The notes: a model not told the origin generated them from the sequence alone. DNA of 64,000 bases from Tsuneonella mangrovi (GCF_002269345.1 NZ_CP022889.1:2336501-2400500), one strand, 5' to 3'; positions 9,027 through 19,516 are shown, counted from the first letter of the stretch. Program-made: numbers and translations.

Positions 9027-9998
9027 ATTAGCCAGATCGATCAAGCCGAGGGAAACCCTGCCGCCCGCCGGGCGATCCCGGCTGGTGCGGTCGAGGGCAA
9101 GTGGCACACTGCCGACGGCCATCCGGTTCGTCGGATCGACTGGGCGTTAGGCGACGGCGGCACGCCAAAGGGTTCAATCCTGTTCATGCCCGGGCGGGGT
9201 GATTTCTACGAGAAGTATCTCGAAACGCTCGATCATTGGTATCGCCGAGGCTGGCACGTGACGGCCAGCGACTGGCGCGGGCAGGCAGGCTCCGGCCGCC
9301 TAGGGGCGGATGGCGTTACTGGCCACATCGACGACTTCGAGACATGGATCGACGATCTCGCGGGCTTCTGGGCCAGGTGGGTTGCCGAGACTCCCGGGCC
9401 GCATATCCTTGCCGGCCATTCGATGGGTGGACACCTGGTGCTGCGCTCAGTGGCGGAAAAGCGGGTCGAGCCGGACGGCCTCGTGCTGTCTGCACCGATG
9501 CTCGGCTTTCTCGGCCCGCTTCCGCTGGGCGTGATGCATGCCGCCGCGCGGCTGATGAAGTCGCTGGGCGATCCGCGCCGGCCAGCGTGGAAGTGGAGCG
9601 AAAAGCCGGGCGAAGTGCCTGAGGGGCGCGAAGCGCTGCTGACGCACGACGATGGTCGCTATGCCGACGAGTTGTGGTGGCGCGAACATCGCCCCGAACT
9701 GGTGATGGGGCCGGGCAGCTGGGGTTGGGTCGAACGTGCCTATGCCTCGACAAAGGCGCTTTTTGCGCCCGGGCTGCTTGAAGGCGTGCACATACCGGTC
9801 CTGATCGTGGCGACCCGGGCCGACAAGCTGGTGGCATTCGATGCGATCGAGCGCGCAGCCGCCCGCTTGCCCGATTGCAAGCTGGTTGCGTTCGGGAACG
9901 AAGCCCACCACGAGATCCTGCGCGAGGTCGATCCGGTGCGCGATCGCGCGATCGAGGCGATCGACACCTTCATCGACGGGATCGTCAAGGCCAGGTGA
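9027..9998 (+). CDS. Alpha/beta hydrolase, lysophospholipase-like
   Basis: Monoacylglycerol-lipase/lysophospholipase family hydrolase. It shows SILFMPGRGDFYEKY (oxyanion region), the nucleophile elbow AGHSMGGH, an Asp in IVATRADKLVAFD and a terminal catalytic His in NEAHHEILRE. The first ATG is at 9186, but that would start inside the first core strand. The reading frame continues upstream without a stop and encodes sensible sequence (AIPAGAVEGKWHTADGHPV). The only start-like codon with a good ribosome site is ATT at 9027, with GGAG seven bases before it. The start is therefore tentative, and 9186 is the conservative alternative. It overlaps the next gene by four bases. Confidence 0.75.
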   Translation: MSQIDQAEGNPAARRAIPAGAVEGKWHTADGHPVRRIDWALGDGGTPKGSILFMPGRGDFYEKYLETLDHWYRRGWHVTASDWRGQAGSGRLGADGVTGHIDDFETWIDDLAGFWARWVAETPGPHILAGHSMGGHLVLRSVAEKRVEPDGLVLSAPMLGFLGPLPLGVMHAAARLMKSLGDPRRPAWKWSEKPGEVPEGREALLTHDDGRYADELWWREHRPELVMGPGSWGWVERAYASTKALFAPGLLEGVHIPVLIVATRADKLVAFDAIERAAARLPDCKLVAFGNEAHHEILREVDPVRDRAIEAIDTFIDGIVKAR

Positions 9999-11101
9999 AC
10001 GAGACATTCGACATTGCGGTTGTCGGCGCGGGAATCGCCGGGGCCAGCATTGCAGCCGAATTGGCGGCACTTGGTGCGGGCCGCATAGCGCTTCTCGAGG
10101 CAGAGGATCGGCCGGGTTACCACACCTCGGGCCGTTCCGCCGCGTTCTGGGAGGAATGCTACGGCGGACCGGACATCGTCCCGCTGACCTTGCCTTCCGG
10201 GCGCTGGCTGCGCGAACACGGCTTTCTCTCGCCGCGCGGCGCGCTCTACATCGGCCGCGAAGAAGACGGGCCCGCGATGGACGATTTCGTTCGCCGGTTC
10301 GCCGACAGCGGCGTGAACATCGAGCGGCTCGAACGCGATCGGCTTGCAGCGATGCTGCCGGGGCTGCGCGAGAAGTGGACCCGCGCCTTGTGGGAACCGG
10401 GCTGTGCGGACATCGACGTCGCGGGGCTCCACCAGCATTACCTTGCTTCGGCTGCTCGCGGGGGTGTGCGGTTGCTCACCCGCGCACGTGTCTCACGCGC
10501 GGAATGGGAAGGCGGACGCTGGCGGATTGAAACCGAACAGGGCGAAAGTTTAGGTGCGGGAATAGTGGTCGACGCCGCCGGGGCGTGGGCCGATACGCTC
10601 GCGGAGACATTTGGAGCGCATCCGATCGGGATCCGGCCGCTGCGGCGCACCGTCGCGCAAGTGCGAACCGAACCCGCGGCGCTTGCCGACTTGCCGCTGG
10701 TGCTCGACATTTCCGGCGGGTTCTATTTCAAGCCCGAAAGTGGGCGACTGTGGCTCAGCCCGCACGACGAGGTGCCTTCACCGCCGTGCGATGCGGCGCC
10801 TGAAGAACTGGCAGTGGCCGAAGCGATCGACCGGTTCTCCCGGGTGGTCGACTGGCGGGTCGAGGCGGTCGAACGCAAGTGGGCGGGGCTGCGTTCGTTC
10901 GCGCCCGACCGGGCACCGGTGTTCGGGTTCGACCCGATGGTGCCGGGGTTCTTCTGGTTTGCCGGGCAGGGCGGCTTCGGGTTCCAGACGGCTCCGGCCG
11001 CTGCCCGGCTCGGTGCGCAGCTGCTGCTCGGCATCTACCGCGACGATCTAACGCAAGGCATTGACAGCACTATTTACGATCCGGCGCGGTTCACCCCCTA
11101 G
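9995..11101 (+). CDS. FAD-dependent amino-acid oxidase family protein (DadA/glycine oxidase-like)
   Basis: A 368-residue DAO-family flavoprotein. The dinucleotide-binding motif VVGAGIAGAS lies at the N-terminus and the family C-terminal motif GQGGFGFQTAPA near the end, with RPLRRTVAQVR between them. GTG at 9995 overlaps the TGA of the upstream hydrolase (GTGA), a typical coupled start. The substrate (D-amino acid, sarcosine or similar) cannot be read from sequence. The two genes form a tight pair. Confidence 0.78.
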   Translation: MNETFDIAVVGAGIAGASIAAELAALGAGRIALLEAEDRPGYHTSGRSAAFWEECYGGPDIVPLTLPSGRWLREHGFLSPRGALYIGREEDGPAMDDFVRRFADSGVNIERLERDRLAAMLPGLREKWTRALWEPGCADIDVAGLHQHYLASAARGGVRLLTRARVSRAEWEGGRWRIETEQGESLGAGIVVDAAGAWADTLAETFGAHPIGIRPLRRTVAQVRTEPAALADLPLVLDISGGFYFKPESGRLWLSPHDEVPSPPCDAAPEELAVAEAIDRFSRVVDWRVEAVERKWAGLRSFAPDRAPVFGFDPMVPGFFWFAGQGGFGFQTAPAAARLGAQLLLGIYRDDLTQGIDSTIYDPARFTP

Positions 11102-11163
11102 ACAGGCACGAGACAGCAGTTAGGGTATCGATCGCAATCAACATCGAAAAAGGAGACGGCTCG

Positions 11164-11340
11164 ATGGCGCACCATTTCCAGATCTACAAGGACAAGGCCG
11201 GCGAATTCCGCGTCCGCTTCAAGTACAATGACGAGATCATGTTCTCTACCGAAGGGTATTCGTCGAAGGCCAGCGCCAAGAACGCCATCGAGTCGATCAA
11301 GAAGAACGGCCCGGGCGCCGACGTCGTCGACGACAGCTAG
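11164..11340 (+). CDS. YegP-like DUF1508 small protein
   Basis: A 58-residue protein with one DUF1508 repeat: HHFQIYKDKAGEFRVRFKYN followed by SSKASAKNAIESIKKNGPGA. The family is abundant in bacteria; E. coli YegP has two copies of the repeat and its function is poorly defined. AAGGAGACGG precedes the ATG at good spacing. The gene stands alone and converges on rnhA. Confidence 0.85.
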   Translation: MAHHFQIYKDKAGEFRVRFKYNDEIMFSTEGYSSKASAKNAIESIKKNGPGADVVDDS

Positions 11341-11346
11341 TCCGCT

Positions 11347-11790
11347 TTAGGCCTCGCTGGCGGCGGCTTCGGCCGCCGCCACGGCCAACTGGTCGGCCCT
11401 CTCGTTCTCGGGATGGCCGTTATGCCCTTTCACCCAAACCCATTCGATCCGGTGCGTTTGCGCTGCGGCGATCAGCTCGTGCCACAGGTCCTTGTTGCGG
11501 ACCGGTTGCTTGCTGGAATTGATCCAGCCACGCTTCTTCCATCCGTGAACCCACTTGGTGATCCCGTCGATCACGTATTTGCTGTCGGAATGCAGCGCGA
11601 CGTCGCACGGCTCGATCAGCGCCTCGAGCGCGCGAATCGCCGCAGTCATCTCCATCCGGTTGTTGGTGGTTTCCGAATGACCGCCCGACAGTTCCTTCTC
11701 GTGGCGACCCATACGCAGGATTGCGCCCCAGCCGCCCGGCCCGGGATTGCCCTTGCACGCGCCATCGGTGAAGATTTCGACTTGCTTCAT
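11347..11790 (-). CDS. rnhA: Ribonuclease HI
   Basis: Cleaves RNA in RNA-DNA hybrids, for example in primer removal and R-loop resolution. The 147-residue product has the complete catalytic set: D in [17 protein letters not shown] in [15 protein letters not shown] in [11 protein letters not shown], and the terminal D in NERADQLA. It is 17 bp downstream of thrB and in the same direction, so it is probably the last gene of an ispH-thrB-rnhA operon. Confidence 0.95.
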   Translation of the reverse strand: MKQVEIFTDGACKGNPGPGGWGAILRMGRHEKELSGGHSETTNNRMEMTAAIRALEALIEPCDVALHSDSKYVIDGITKWVHGWKKRGWINSSKQPVRNKDLWHELIAAAQTHRIEWVWVKGHNGHPENERADQLAVAAAEAAASEA

Positions 11791-11807
11791 ACGCCGTTGA
11801 ATCTGGT

Positions 11808-12791
11808 TCAGGTGGCCGTCGATTTAAAGGGGCTATCGCCCGCGTCGGCGTAGAATTCGAGCCGCCGGACGAATTCCATCGGGTCCTTGCGATTGACGAG
11901 CGCGTCAACCGGGGTGCCGATCCAGTCTTCGGCGCGGCTGGCAATGAACCGCAGGCATGCCCCTTCGGCGAGGACCGGCAGGCTGGCCCGCTCCTGCGGC
12001 TCGAGCGGACGCACAGATTCGTATCCCGCGAGAAGCGCTTGCCCGACTGCCGGATCAAAATCTCCCGTGTCTTGGCCGAAGCTCCACGCCGCATGGGTCA
12101 CGGCGAGGTCGTAGGCCATCGCATCGGAGCAGGCGAAGTAGAAGTCGATCATCGCGCTGACCCGGCTGCCGCGCATCAGCACATTGTCGGGGAACAAGTC
12201 AGTATGACAGATCGCCGTCGGCAGGTCTTTCGGCCAGCGCGCGCTGATCCGTTCGGCTTCACCAATCATTGCCGGCAGCCCCGAATCGATCCCGGCGAGC
12301 GCTTCCGGGCCGCAAGCGGAGAGCGTATCGAGGCTGGCATCGATGCCGAGATCGTTCGCGCGCACCTGCGGGAAGTCGAGCGTCGCCTGGTGCATCCCGG
12401 CGAGCGCTGCGCCGACCGAGCGGGCTTGCTTGGGAGTGGGACGGTCAACCGAAACGCCGGGAAGGAATTCGATCAGCGCCACCGCCTTGCCGTCGAGGGT
12501 GCGCCATGCCGCTCCGCTGCGGTCGTGGATCGTGCGCGGCACCGGGCAGCCGCGCGCAGAAAGGTGGTCGAGCAGGCCGAGGAAGAAGGGCAGTTCAGCG
12601 GTGTCGATCCGCCGTTCGTACATCGTCAGGATGAATCGTGCGCCGGTGCCATCGATACCGGTCGTCTCGACCAGCCAGTTGGAGTTGGAGACCCCTTCGG
12701 CGATACCCTTGGCCGATACCAGTTCGCCCACATCGTAAGTGGAGATCAGCTCGGCAAGATCCTCCGCTCCGAGATGGGTATAGACTGCCAC
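11808..12791 (-). CDS. thrB: Homoserine kinase (choline-kinase-like, ThrB type)
   Basis: Phosphorylates homoserine in threonine synthesis. This 327-residue protein belongs to the aminoglycoside-phosphotransferase fold family used as ThrB in alphaproteobacteria, not the GHMP family of E. coli. The N-terminal [15 protein letters not shown], the catalytic loop [11 protein letters not shown] and the metal-binding IDFYFACSD are visible. It sits 18 bp after ispH and before rnhA, an arrangement common in related genomes. Confidence 0.88.
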   Translation of the reverse strand: MAVYTHLGAEDLAELISTYDVGELVSAKGIAEGVSNSNWLVETTGIDGTGARFILTMYERRIDTAELPFFLGLLDHLSARGCPVPRTIHDRSGAAWRTLDGKAVALIEFLPGVSVDRPTPKQARSVGAALAGMHQATLDFPQVRANDLGIDASLDTLSACGPEALAGIDSGLPAMIGEAERISARWPKDLPTAICHTDLFPDNVLMRGSRVSAMIDFYFACSDAMAYDLAVTHAAWSFGQDTGDFDPAVGQALLAGYESVRPLEPQERASLPVLAEGACLRFIASRAEDWIGTPVDALVNRKDPMEFVRRLEFYADAGDSPFKSTAT

Positions 12792-12809
12792 GCGCTCCTC
12801 CGGTCGCCT

Positions 12810-13784
12810 TCAGTCGACGAGCTGGCGCGGCAGCTTGAACACCATCTTCTCCTCCGCGGAGACGAGCGTGTGTTCTTCCACCACGCGCAGCTCGCTGAGC
12901 CGGTCGACCACTTCGCGCACCAGTTTCTCGGGGGCAGAGGCGCCGGCGGTAACACCCACTGTGCCAACCCCGTCGAGCCATGCCGGATCGATATCGCTTG
13001 CGCGCTGGATGAGTCTCGCATCGGTCCCGCAGCGCTCGGCGACTTCGACGAGGCGCAGCGAGTTTGACGAATTAGGCGCCCCGATCACCAGCACCAGGTC
13101 GCTACCTGGTGCCACTTGCTTGACCGCCGCCTGCCGGTTGGACGTGGCGTAACAGATGTCTTCCGCCTTGGGCCCGACGATCTGAGGATATTTCGCCCTG
13201 AGCGCGGCGACAACCTCTGCGGTATCGTCGACCGAGAGAGTCGTCTGGGTCAGGAACGCCAGATCGGTGCTCTCCGCAAATTCCAGCCCGCTCACATCGT
13301 CCACCGTCTCGACCAGCGTGATTGCGCCAGCGGGGACCTGGCCCATCGTGCCAATCACTTCGGGGTGGCCAACGTGGCCGATGAACACGATATGCCGCCC
13401 GGCCTCGATCTGGCGTTCGGCTTGACGGTGGACCTTGCTGACCAGCGGGCAGGTCGCGTCGAGCCATTCGAGCCCGCGCCGGGTGGCTTCGGCCGGGACC
13501 GACTTGGGCACGCCGTGCGCGCTGAACACCACCGGCGCGTCCTCAGGCACTTCGTCGAGCTCTTCGACGAAAATCGCTCCCTTGGCCTTCAGGCTCTCTA
13601 CCACGAAGCGATTGTGGACGATTTCGTGGCGGACATAGACCGGAGCGCCATATCGCTGGAGTGCGCGCTCGACGATCTCGATCGCCCGGTCGACCCCGGC
13701 GCAGAACCCGCGCGGGGCAGCGATCAGCACGGTCAGCGGCAGGCGGTCCGCTGGGGAATTCGGGGTGGGCAATGGCGCATTCAT
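12810..13784 (-). CDS. ispH: 4-hydroxy-3-methylbut-2-enyl diphosphate reductase
   Basis: Last enzyme of the MEP isoprenoid pathway; a 4Fe-4S protein making IPP and DMAPP. The three cluster cysteines are in [18 protein letters not shown] and ATSNRQ/ICYAT, and the family motif [11 protein letters not shown] is present. Length (324 aa) is usual. It leads the ispH-thrB-rnhA run and supplies precursors used by the carotenoid operon located elsewhere in the window. Confidence 0.95.
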   Translation of the reverse strand: MNAPLPTPNSPADRLPLTVLIAAPRGFCAGVDRAIEIVERALQRYGAPVYVRHEIVHNRFVVESLKAKGAIFVEELDEVPEDAPVVFSAHGVPKSVPAEATRRGLEWLDATCPLVSKVHRQAERQIEAGRHIVFIGHVGHPEVIGTMGQVPAGAITLVETVDDVSGLEFAESTDLAFLTQTTLSVDDTAEVVAALRAKYPQIVGPKAEDICYATSNRQAAVKQVAPGSDLVLVIGAPNSSNSLRLVEVAERCGTDARLIQRASDIDPAWLDGVGTVGVTAGASAPEKLVREVVDRLSELRVVEEHTLVSAEEKMVFKLPRQLVD

Positions 13785-13858
13785 CCGCTGGCCCCTAGCG
13801 CTTCGCTGCGCGCGCCGCTAGGGCGTCTGCCGACAGTTTGAATGGGAACCTACCGCAC

Positions 13859-14512
13859 ATGATCGCTCGCTATCGCCTTGCCGCAATCCTGATGATGGGC
13901 GCAGCGCTCGCCGGCTGCAAGCACAGCGGCGATGTCGTGATGTCCGATGGCGTGGGCATTACTGCAGTGCGCACGCCGTGCCCGGCGGTTGGCGTGCCCG
14001 ACTACACCGGCGACATCACCACTTTCCGCACGCCCGGAGATAAGTCGGCCGCTAACGTCGATGTGACTGCGACGATCACCGATGTCCGCTCGACCTGCGA
14101 CGAAACTGCGGCGGACAAGATATACACCAACGTGACGTTCAACGTTTACGCCACCCGCACGAACACGCAGGGCGCACGGCAAGTGACCTTGCCTTACTAT
14201 TCCACCGTGGTGCGCGGTGGCAGCTCGGTCGTCACCAAGCGGGTTGGCCAGGTCACGCTCAACTTTGCGAACGGGCAGGCACGAACAAGCGCCAGCGCGC
14301 AGGCCGGGGCCTTCGTCGATCGCGCGGCAGCCACCCTGCCCGAGGATATCCGCAAGCAGATCACCAAGCCGCGCAAGGCGGGCGATGCCGACGCTGCGGT
14401 CGATCCGCTGTCCGACCCGTCGGTCAAGGCCGCGGTCGAGCGCGCGACGTTCGAGCTGCTGGTCGGCTTCCAGCTTACCCAGGACCAGCTGGCCTACAAC
14501 GTCACACGCTGA
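13859..14512 (+). CDS. Conserved lipoprotein of unknown function
   Basis: A 217-residue predicted lipoprotein with signal peptide MIARYRLAAILMMGAALAGC and lipobox LAGC. The mature part is rich in beta-type sequence (QVTLPYYSTVVRGGSSVVTKR) with no enzyme motif I recognise. ATG at 13859 is chosen over one seven codons upstream because it places the signal peptide first. It is divergent from ispH and precedes argS by 74 bp. Confidence 0.7.
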   Translation: MIARYRLAAILMMGAALAGCKHSGDVVMSDGVGITAVRTPCPAVGVPDYTGDITTFRTPGDKSAANVDVTATITDVRSTCDETAADKIYTNVTFNVYATRTNTQGARQVTLPYYSTVVRGGSSVVTKRVGQVTLNFANGQARTSASAQAGAFVDRAAATLPEDIRKQITKPRKAGDADAAVDPLSDPSVKAAVERATFELLVGFQLTQDQLAYNVTR

Positions 14513-14586
14513 TTCGCTCGGCCCGGGAGGCGGCTTGAATCGCCTCGAAACTTGCTCTTTCGGCCAGTTCGGCTAGGCGCGCGGCC

Positions 14587-16335
14587 ATGTCCGAGACTGC
14601 AACGCTTCATTCCGCCTTTGCCGGGCGCATTGCCGATGTCCTGTCCGCACTGGAAGCGGACGGCGATCTGCCCGTCGGGGTATCCACCACCAACGTGACG
14701 GTCGAGCCGCCGCGCGATCCTTCGCACGGCGATCTGGCGACCAATGCCGCGATGGTGCTTGCCAAGCAGGCGAAGACCAACCCGCGCGCGCTGGCCGAGA
14801 AGATCGTCGAGCGCCTGTCGCAAGACCCGGCCGTGACTGGCGCCGAGATCGCCGGACCGGGGTTCATCAACCTGCGGCTCGCCGAATCGGTGTGGCTCGA
14901 CGAGTTGGCGGCGATCGCCGCGCTGGGCGCGGACTACGGTCGTTCGACGATGGGGGCGGGGACGCGGGTCAACGTCGAATACGTCTCGGCCAACCCGACC
15001 GGGCCGATGCACATGGGCCATTGCCGCGGCGCTGTGGTCGGCGATGCGCTGGCGACGCTGCTCGAATTTGCCGGGCACGACGTCACGCGCGAATACTACG
15101 TCAACGATGCCGGCGGGCAGGTCGATACGCTCGCCCGCTCGGTCCACTTGCGCTACCGCGAAGCGCTCGGCGAGGACATCGGTGCAATCCCCGAGGGGTT
15201 CTATCCTGGCGACTACCTCAAGCCGATCGGTGCAGCATTGGCGCAGGAGTATGGCGACAGGTTCGCAGCCGCGCCCGAAGCCGAATGGCTCGTGCTGTTC
15301 CGCGAAAGGTCGGTGGCGGCAATGATGGACATGATCCGCGCCGACCTCGCGCTGCTCGGCATCCATCACGATGTGTTTTCGTCCGAAGCGGTGCTCCAGT
15401 CAGAGGGCAAGCCCGCGACGGCCGAGAAGTGGCTGCGCGCGCACGACCTCGTCTACGACGGCGTGCTCGAAGCGCCCAAGGGCAAGGCCCCGCCGGAAGA
15501 CTGGGAGCCGGTCGAGCTGCCGCTGTTCCGCAGCACGAAATTCGGTGATGACCAGGATCGGCCGATCCGTAAGTCCGACGGCAAGTGGACCTATTTCGGG
15601 GCCGACCTCGCGTATCATATGCAGAAGGCGGGACACGCCGACGCTTTGATCGACATCTGGGGCGCGGATCACGCCGGGACCGTCAAGCGGATCAAGGCGG
15701 CGGTCGCGGCTCTCTCAGAAGGGGAAGGCAAGCCGATCCCGTTCGACGTCAAGCTGGTCCAGATGGTCCAGCTGATGCGCGGCGGAGAGCCGGCCAAGAT
15801 GTCCAAGCGTTCGGGCAACTTCGTGACCATTGCCGACATGGTCGATGAAGTGGGCAAGGACGTGGTGCGCTTCACCATGCTGACCCGCAAGCCCGAAGCG
15901 CAGATGGAGTTCGACTTCGCCAAGGTGGTCGAAGCGAGCAAGGACAACCCGGTGTTCTACGTCCAGTATGCCCACGCGCGGATCAGCTCGACGCTGCGCA
16001 AGGCGAAGGCCGGAGGGCTCGAACCCGATCCGGCGGCGCTCGACCGGCTGGGGGCGGAAGAGCTCGACCTCGTGCGGCTCGCAGCGCAGTTCCCGCGCAT
16101 GGTCGAAGGTGCGGCGGCGGCGCGCGAACCGCACCGGATCGCATTCTATCTTTATGATCTTGCGGCAGCTCTCCATGCCTTCTGGAACCTCGGGAACGAC
16201 CGCCCCGAAAAGCGCTTCATCGTGACACAGGACGCTGCGCTTTCGCAGGCGAGGCTTTTCCTCGCTGCCCAGATCGGGCAGGTAGTGCGCAATGGCCTCG
16301 CGCTGCTTGGTGTCGAGGCAGTGGAGGAGATGTAA
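14587..16335 (+). CDS. argS: Arginyl-tRNA synthetase
   Basis: Class I aminoacyl-tRNA synthetase of 582 aa. It has the HIGH-type motif HMGH at 142-145 ([11 protein letters not shown]) and the KMSKS-type motif [10 protein letters not shown] starting near 404. The C-terminal anticodon-binding domain ends with [10 protein letters not shown]. It is followed two bases later by the SPOR protein gene; argS-SPOR-nagZ-scpA is a conserved order in alphaproteobacteria. Confidence 0.96.
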   Translation: MSETATLHSAFAGRIADVLSALEADGDLPVGVSTTNVTVEPPRDPSHGDLATNAAMVLAKQAKTNPRALAEKIVERLSQDPAVTGAEIAGPGFINLRLAESVWLDELAAIAALGADYGRSTMGAGTRVNVEYVSANPTGPMHMGHCRGAVVGDALATLLEFAGHDVTREYYVNDAGGQVDTLARSVHLRYREALGEDIGAIPEGFYPGDYLKPIGAALAQEYGDRFAAAPEAEWLVLFRERSVAAMMDMIRADLALLGIHHDVFSSEAVLQSEGKPATAEKWLRAHDLVYDGVLEAPKGKAPPEDWEPVELPLFRSTKFGDDQDRPIRKSDGKWTYFGADLAYHMQKAGHADALIDIWGADHAGTVKRIKAAVAALSEGEGKPIPFDVKLVQMVQLMRGGEPAKMSKRSGNFVTIADMVDEVGKDVVRFTMLTRKPEAQMEFDFAKVVEASKDNPVFYVQYAHARISSTLRKAKAGGLEPDPAALDRLGAEELDLVRLAAQFPRMVEGAAAAREPHRIAFYLYDLAAALHAFWNLGNDRPEKRFIVTQDAALSQARLFLAAQIGQVVRNGLALLGVEAVEEM

Positions 16336-16337
16336 TC

Positions 16338-17012
16338 ATGGCGGGGGCCGGCAACGACGAAGATCCCATCGATCTCGATGGTGACGAGCACGAGGAACTG
16401 GCGCTCGCCGATGACGAAGAGCGTCTGCCGTGGCTCGAGTCCGACGAGGATTATGCCGAGGAAGGCGCGGTCGATACCGGGCGGATCGTCGGCTTTGCAT
16501 TGCTCGCGCTGCTCGCGCTGGCGGTGATCGTCGGGCTGATCTGGTGGATCGGCCAGCGTGGCCATGACAAGAACCTCGTGGCTGACGGCAGCACGATTGC
16601 CGCGCCCAAGGGCGACTACAAGGCAAAGCCGGAGAACCCTGGCGGGCGCAAGTTCGAAGGAACCGGCAACGTCGCTCCGGCAGTGGGCGAAGGGCAGACC
16701 AAGGAAGGCCGCCTTGCGACCGATTCGGCGCCCAAACCGAGCATCGATACCGGTGATGCGAGCGGCAGCTCTACGGGCGGCGTGGCGGTGCAAGTCGGCG
16801 CCTACTCGAGCCAATCTGCCGCCGAGTCGGGCTGGAACAAGCTGGCTAGCCAGACCGACAAGCTCAGCGGTGTGCGCCATCGGATCGTGCAGGGGCAGGC
16901 CGATATCGGTACTGTCTATCGCCTGCAGGCGATGGCGAGCGACCTGGGCGCGGCCAACGCACTGTGTGCGGCGCTAAAGGGCGACGGGATCGCTTGCCAG
17001 GTGAAACCCTGA
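16338..17012 (+). CDS. SPOR-domain membrane protein
   Basis: A 224-residue bitopic protein. The acidic N-terminal 50 residues (DLDGDEHEELALADDEE) are cytoplasmic, one membrane helix follows (VGFALLALLALAVIVGLIWW), then a low-complexity linker and a C-terminal SPOR domain beginning VAVQVGAYSSQSAAE. SPOR domains bind denuded septal peptidoglycan, so a role in division or cell-wall turnover is likely. The adjacent nagZ, a peptidoglycan-recycling enzyme, fits this. Confidence 0.85.
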   Translation: MAGAGNDEDPIDLDGDEHEELALADDEERLPWLESDEDYAEEGAVDTGRIVGFALLALLALAVIVGLIWWIGQRGHDKNLVADGSTIAAPKGDYKAKPENPGGRKFEGTGNVAPAVGEGQTKEGRLATDSAPKPSIDTGDASGSSTGGVAVQVGAYSSQSAAESGWNKLASQTDKLSGVRHRIVQGQADIGTVYRLQAMASDLGAANALCAALKGDGIACQVKP

Positions 17013-17611
17013 ATCTTCGCTCGCTGGTTGCGGGAGCGTTACTTCTCGGGTCGGCTTGCGTGCCAGCTCCGGCGACAAACCCGGCCAAACCCGCACAGTT
17101 CAGCTATATCGCTATCGGTAGCAACGCGATCGAGACCACCAATGCGTTACCGATGCGGATAACGGTCTCAGGCGACTTCCGCGTGGCCGGTCCGACCAGC
17201 CGCCATGCGGTGTTCAATGGCCACCCATTCGCAGTGTCGCTGGCGGCGTTTCTCGGGCAGCGCGAAGCGGTGATTGTGCACGCCGAGCAGGTCGAGGATG
17301 GCAGCGGCGCGTCGGACTATTCGGACTTGCCCATAGACGATTGGCCAACAGCCGGATTTCACCGGCGCGAGCAGTGCTTCGAGCTTTCGGCCGAGGATGT
17401 TGCCGGGGACCACGATCCCGCCTGGCTGCGCGACAACGGCTGGGATCCGAAAGGGGGCGTCGCGCTCGACCAGTATTTCGCGAACACCCCCGATCATAAC
17501 CAGGAAGTGGTGATCTCGCTGGCGGTGCGCGGAGTCGATTGTGCAGACAAACCGACAGTTGCTGCGGCGCTCGCTGCGCTGAGGGCCAAGGTTTCGGTCC
17601 AGCGGCACTAG
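16994..17611 (+). CDS. Predicted lipoprotein, function unknown
   Basis: A protein of about 205 aa overlapping the end of the SPOR gene by 19 bp in another frame. The N-terminus looks like a lipoprotein signal (LRSLVAGALLLGSACVPAPA). There is no ATG: TTG at 16994 is preferred and GTG at 16964 is the alternative. The mature region (SYIAIGSNAIETTNALPMRI; DLPIDDWPTAGFHRREQC) matches no family I know. The overlap and position suggest it is part of the argS-SPOR-nagZ transcript. Confidence 0.6.
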   Translation: MPGETLNLRSLVAGALLLGSACVPAPATNPAKPAQFSYIAIGSNAIETTNALPMRITVSGDFRVAGPTSRHAVFNGHPFAVSLAAFLGQREAVIVHAEQVEDGSGASDYSDLPIDDWPTAGFHRREQCFELSAEDVAGDHDPAWLRDNGWDPKGGVALDQYFANTPDHNQEVVISLAVRGVDCADKPTVAAALAALRAKVSVQRH

Positions 17612-17699
17612 CAAGGTGCAAGTTACCCCCTTCGCACTGTCCACACCACCGACCGCGCACACGCTTGCCTGAATCGCGGCTACCTGCGACTTTCCTCCT

Positions 17700-18716
17700 A
17701 TGACGCCAGCCATTTTCGGCATTTCGGGTCCGGCGCTGACCGCCGAGGAGCGCGCCTTCTTCAAGGAGGCCGATCCGGCTGGCTATATCCTGTTTGGGCG
17801 CAATATCGAAAATCGCGCTCAGGTCCGCGCACTGACCGACGACTTGCGCAGCATCCACGGGCGCGAGCGCCTGCTGGTGTCGATCGACCAGGAAGGCGGC
17901 CGGGTCGCGCGAATGCGCCCGCCGGAATGGTCACCATTTCCCGCCGGCGCCGCGTTCGATGCGCTCTACGAGATTGCTCCATCCTCCGCGATTGCTGCCG
18001 TTCGTGCCAATGCGCAGGCGATGGGGATCGAGCTGGCCGAAGCCGGAGTGACGGTCGATTTTCATCCTCCGCTGGACGTGCGGCAACCCGGCGCGCACGA
18101 CGTGATCGGCGACCGCGCGCTGGGCAGCGAGCCGCTGCGGGTGGCGGCGCTGGGGCGTGCGATCCTCGAAGGATTGGCCGCTGCGGGCGTTACCGGGTGC
18201 ATCAAACATATGCCGGGTCACGGGCGCAGCCAGTGCGATACGCACAAGGAGATGCCGACGATCACCGCGAGCGAGGAGGAACTCGAGGTCGATCTCGCGC
18301 CGTTCCGCGCGCTCAATTCGGCACTCGTGGGGATGACCGGGCACTTGCTGTTCACGGCATGGGACAGCGAAAACCCGGCGACGCTCTCGCCGACGATCAT
18401 CGGCGACATCATTCGCGGGAAGATCGGGTTCGACGGGCTGTTGCTGACCGACGATATCGACATGGAAGCGCTCGACGGCACGATTCCCGAACGCTCCGAA
18501 CGCGCGATCGCGGCGGGCTGCGACCTCGTGCTCAACTGCTGGGCCAAGATCGACGACATGGTCGGCATTGCCGACCGCTTGCCAGCGATGGGCGCGAAAA
18601 CCGCTGACCGGCTCGATCGCGCGCTGGCTGGCACAGGCGCAACCGAAGCGGTGGACAAGGCCGCACTGCTCGCGACCCGCGACCAGTTGCTGGCGCTCGC
18701 GGGAGAGGCCGCATGA
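17700..18716 (+). CDS. nagZ: Beta-N-acetylhexosaminidase (peptidoglycan recycling)
   Basis: Glycoside hydrolase family 3 enzyme that removes GlcNAc from anhydro-muropeptides in the cytoplasm. The 338-residue product has SIDQEGGRVARM, the GH3 NagZ signature KHMPGHGRSQCDTH near residue 170 (carrying the catalytic Asp/His dyad), and LLTDDIDMEAL, which carries the nucleophile Asp. The end overlaps scpA by four bases. Confidence 0.92.
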   Translation: MTPAIFGISGPALTAEERAFFKEADPAGYILFGRNIENRAQVRALTDDLRSIHGRERLLVSIDQEGGRVARMRPPEWSPFPAGAAFDALYEIAPSSAIAAVRANAQAMGIELAEAGVTVDFHPPLDVRQPGAHDVIGDRALGSEPLRVAALGRAILEGLAAAGVTGCIKHMPGHGRSQCDTHKEMPTITASEEELEVDLAPFRALNSALVGMTGHLLFTAWDSENPATLSPTIIGDIIRGKIGFDGLLLTDDIDMEALDGTIPERSERAIAAGCDLVLNCWAKIDDMVGIADRLPAMGAKTADRLDRALAGTGATEAVDKAALLATRDQLLALAGEAA

Positions 18717-19516
18717 ACGAGCTTGCGCTCCCGCTCGATGCGCCCGCCGCTGGCGATGCCGACTGGATCGCACCCGGAACCGCCCAAGGCGGCGATACCG
18801 CGCTCTATCTCGAGCTCGACGGCTGGGCGGGGCCGCTCGACCTGCTGCTCGACCTCGCGAGGCGGCAGAAGGTCGACCTCAGGCAGATTTCGATCCTCGC
18901 GCTGGTCGACCAATACCTCGGTTATATCGAGCGTGCCGAAGCGCTTCGGCTTGAATTGGCGGCTGACTACCTGGTGATGGCGGCGTGGCTGGCCTACCTC
19001 AAGTCGGCGCTGCTGCTGCCGAGGGACGAGCAGGAAGACCCGAGCCCCGAGGATCTCGCGCTGCGGCTGCAACTGCGGCTCCAGCGGCTCGGTGCGATGC
19101 GCGAAGCGGCGGCGCGGTTGATGGCGCGCGACCGGCTGGGCCGCGACGTGTTCCTGCGCGGCGCGCCCGAAGGCCTGAGGACCGACCGCAAGAGCGTGTG
19201 GCAATGCGACTGGTATTCGCTGGTGCGCGCCTACGGCCAGGTCAACGCGCGCAACGTGCCGGTGGTCCACATGGTCCGCGAACGCCCCGTGATGACGCTC
19301 GATTCGGCGCTCGAACGGGTCTCGGCGATGCTCGGCGTCACGCTCGACTGGATGGAGATCAGCGAATTCCTGCCTGCTCATGCCGATCCGCGGCTGCGCA
19401 AGTCGGCGCTGGCGAGCAGCTTCGTCGCTGCGCTCGAACTGGCCCGGCTGGGGCGTGCCGAACTGGCGCAGGAAGACACCTTCGGGCCACTGCGCCTGCG
19501 GAGGGCCAAGGCATGA
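18713..19516 (+). CDS. scpA: Segregation and condensation protein A
   Basis: Kleisin subunit of the SMC-ScpAB complex for chromosome compaction and segregation. The 267-residue product carries the ScpA signature GWAGPLDLLLDLARRQKVDL and LRLELAADYLVMAAWLAYLK, with a winged-helix C-terminus (VSAMLGVTLDWMEISEFLP). ATG overlaps the nagZ stop and the gene overlaps scpB by four bases, indicating translational coupling through the operon. Confidence 0.93.
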   Translation: MNELALPLDAPAAGDADWIAPGTAQGGDTALYLELDGWAGPLDLLLDLARRQKVDLRQISILALVDQYLGYIERAEALRLELAADYLVMAAWLAYLKSALLLPRDEQEDPSPEDLALRLQLRLQRLGAMREAAARLMARDRLGRDVFLRGAPEGLRTDRKSVWQCDWYSLVRAYGQVNARNVPVVHMVRERPVMTLDSALERVSAMLGVTLDWMEISEFLPAHADPRLRKSALASSFVAALELARLGRAELAQEDTFGPLRLRRAKA

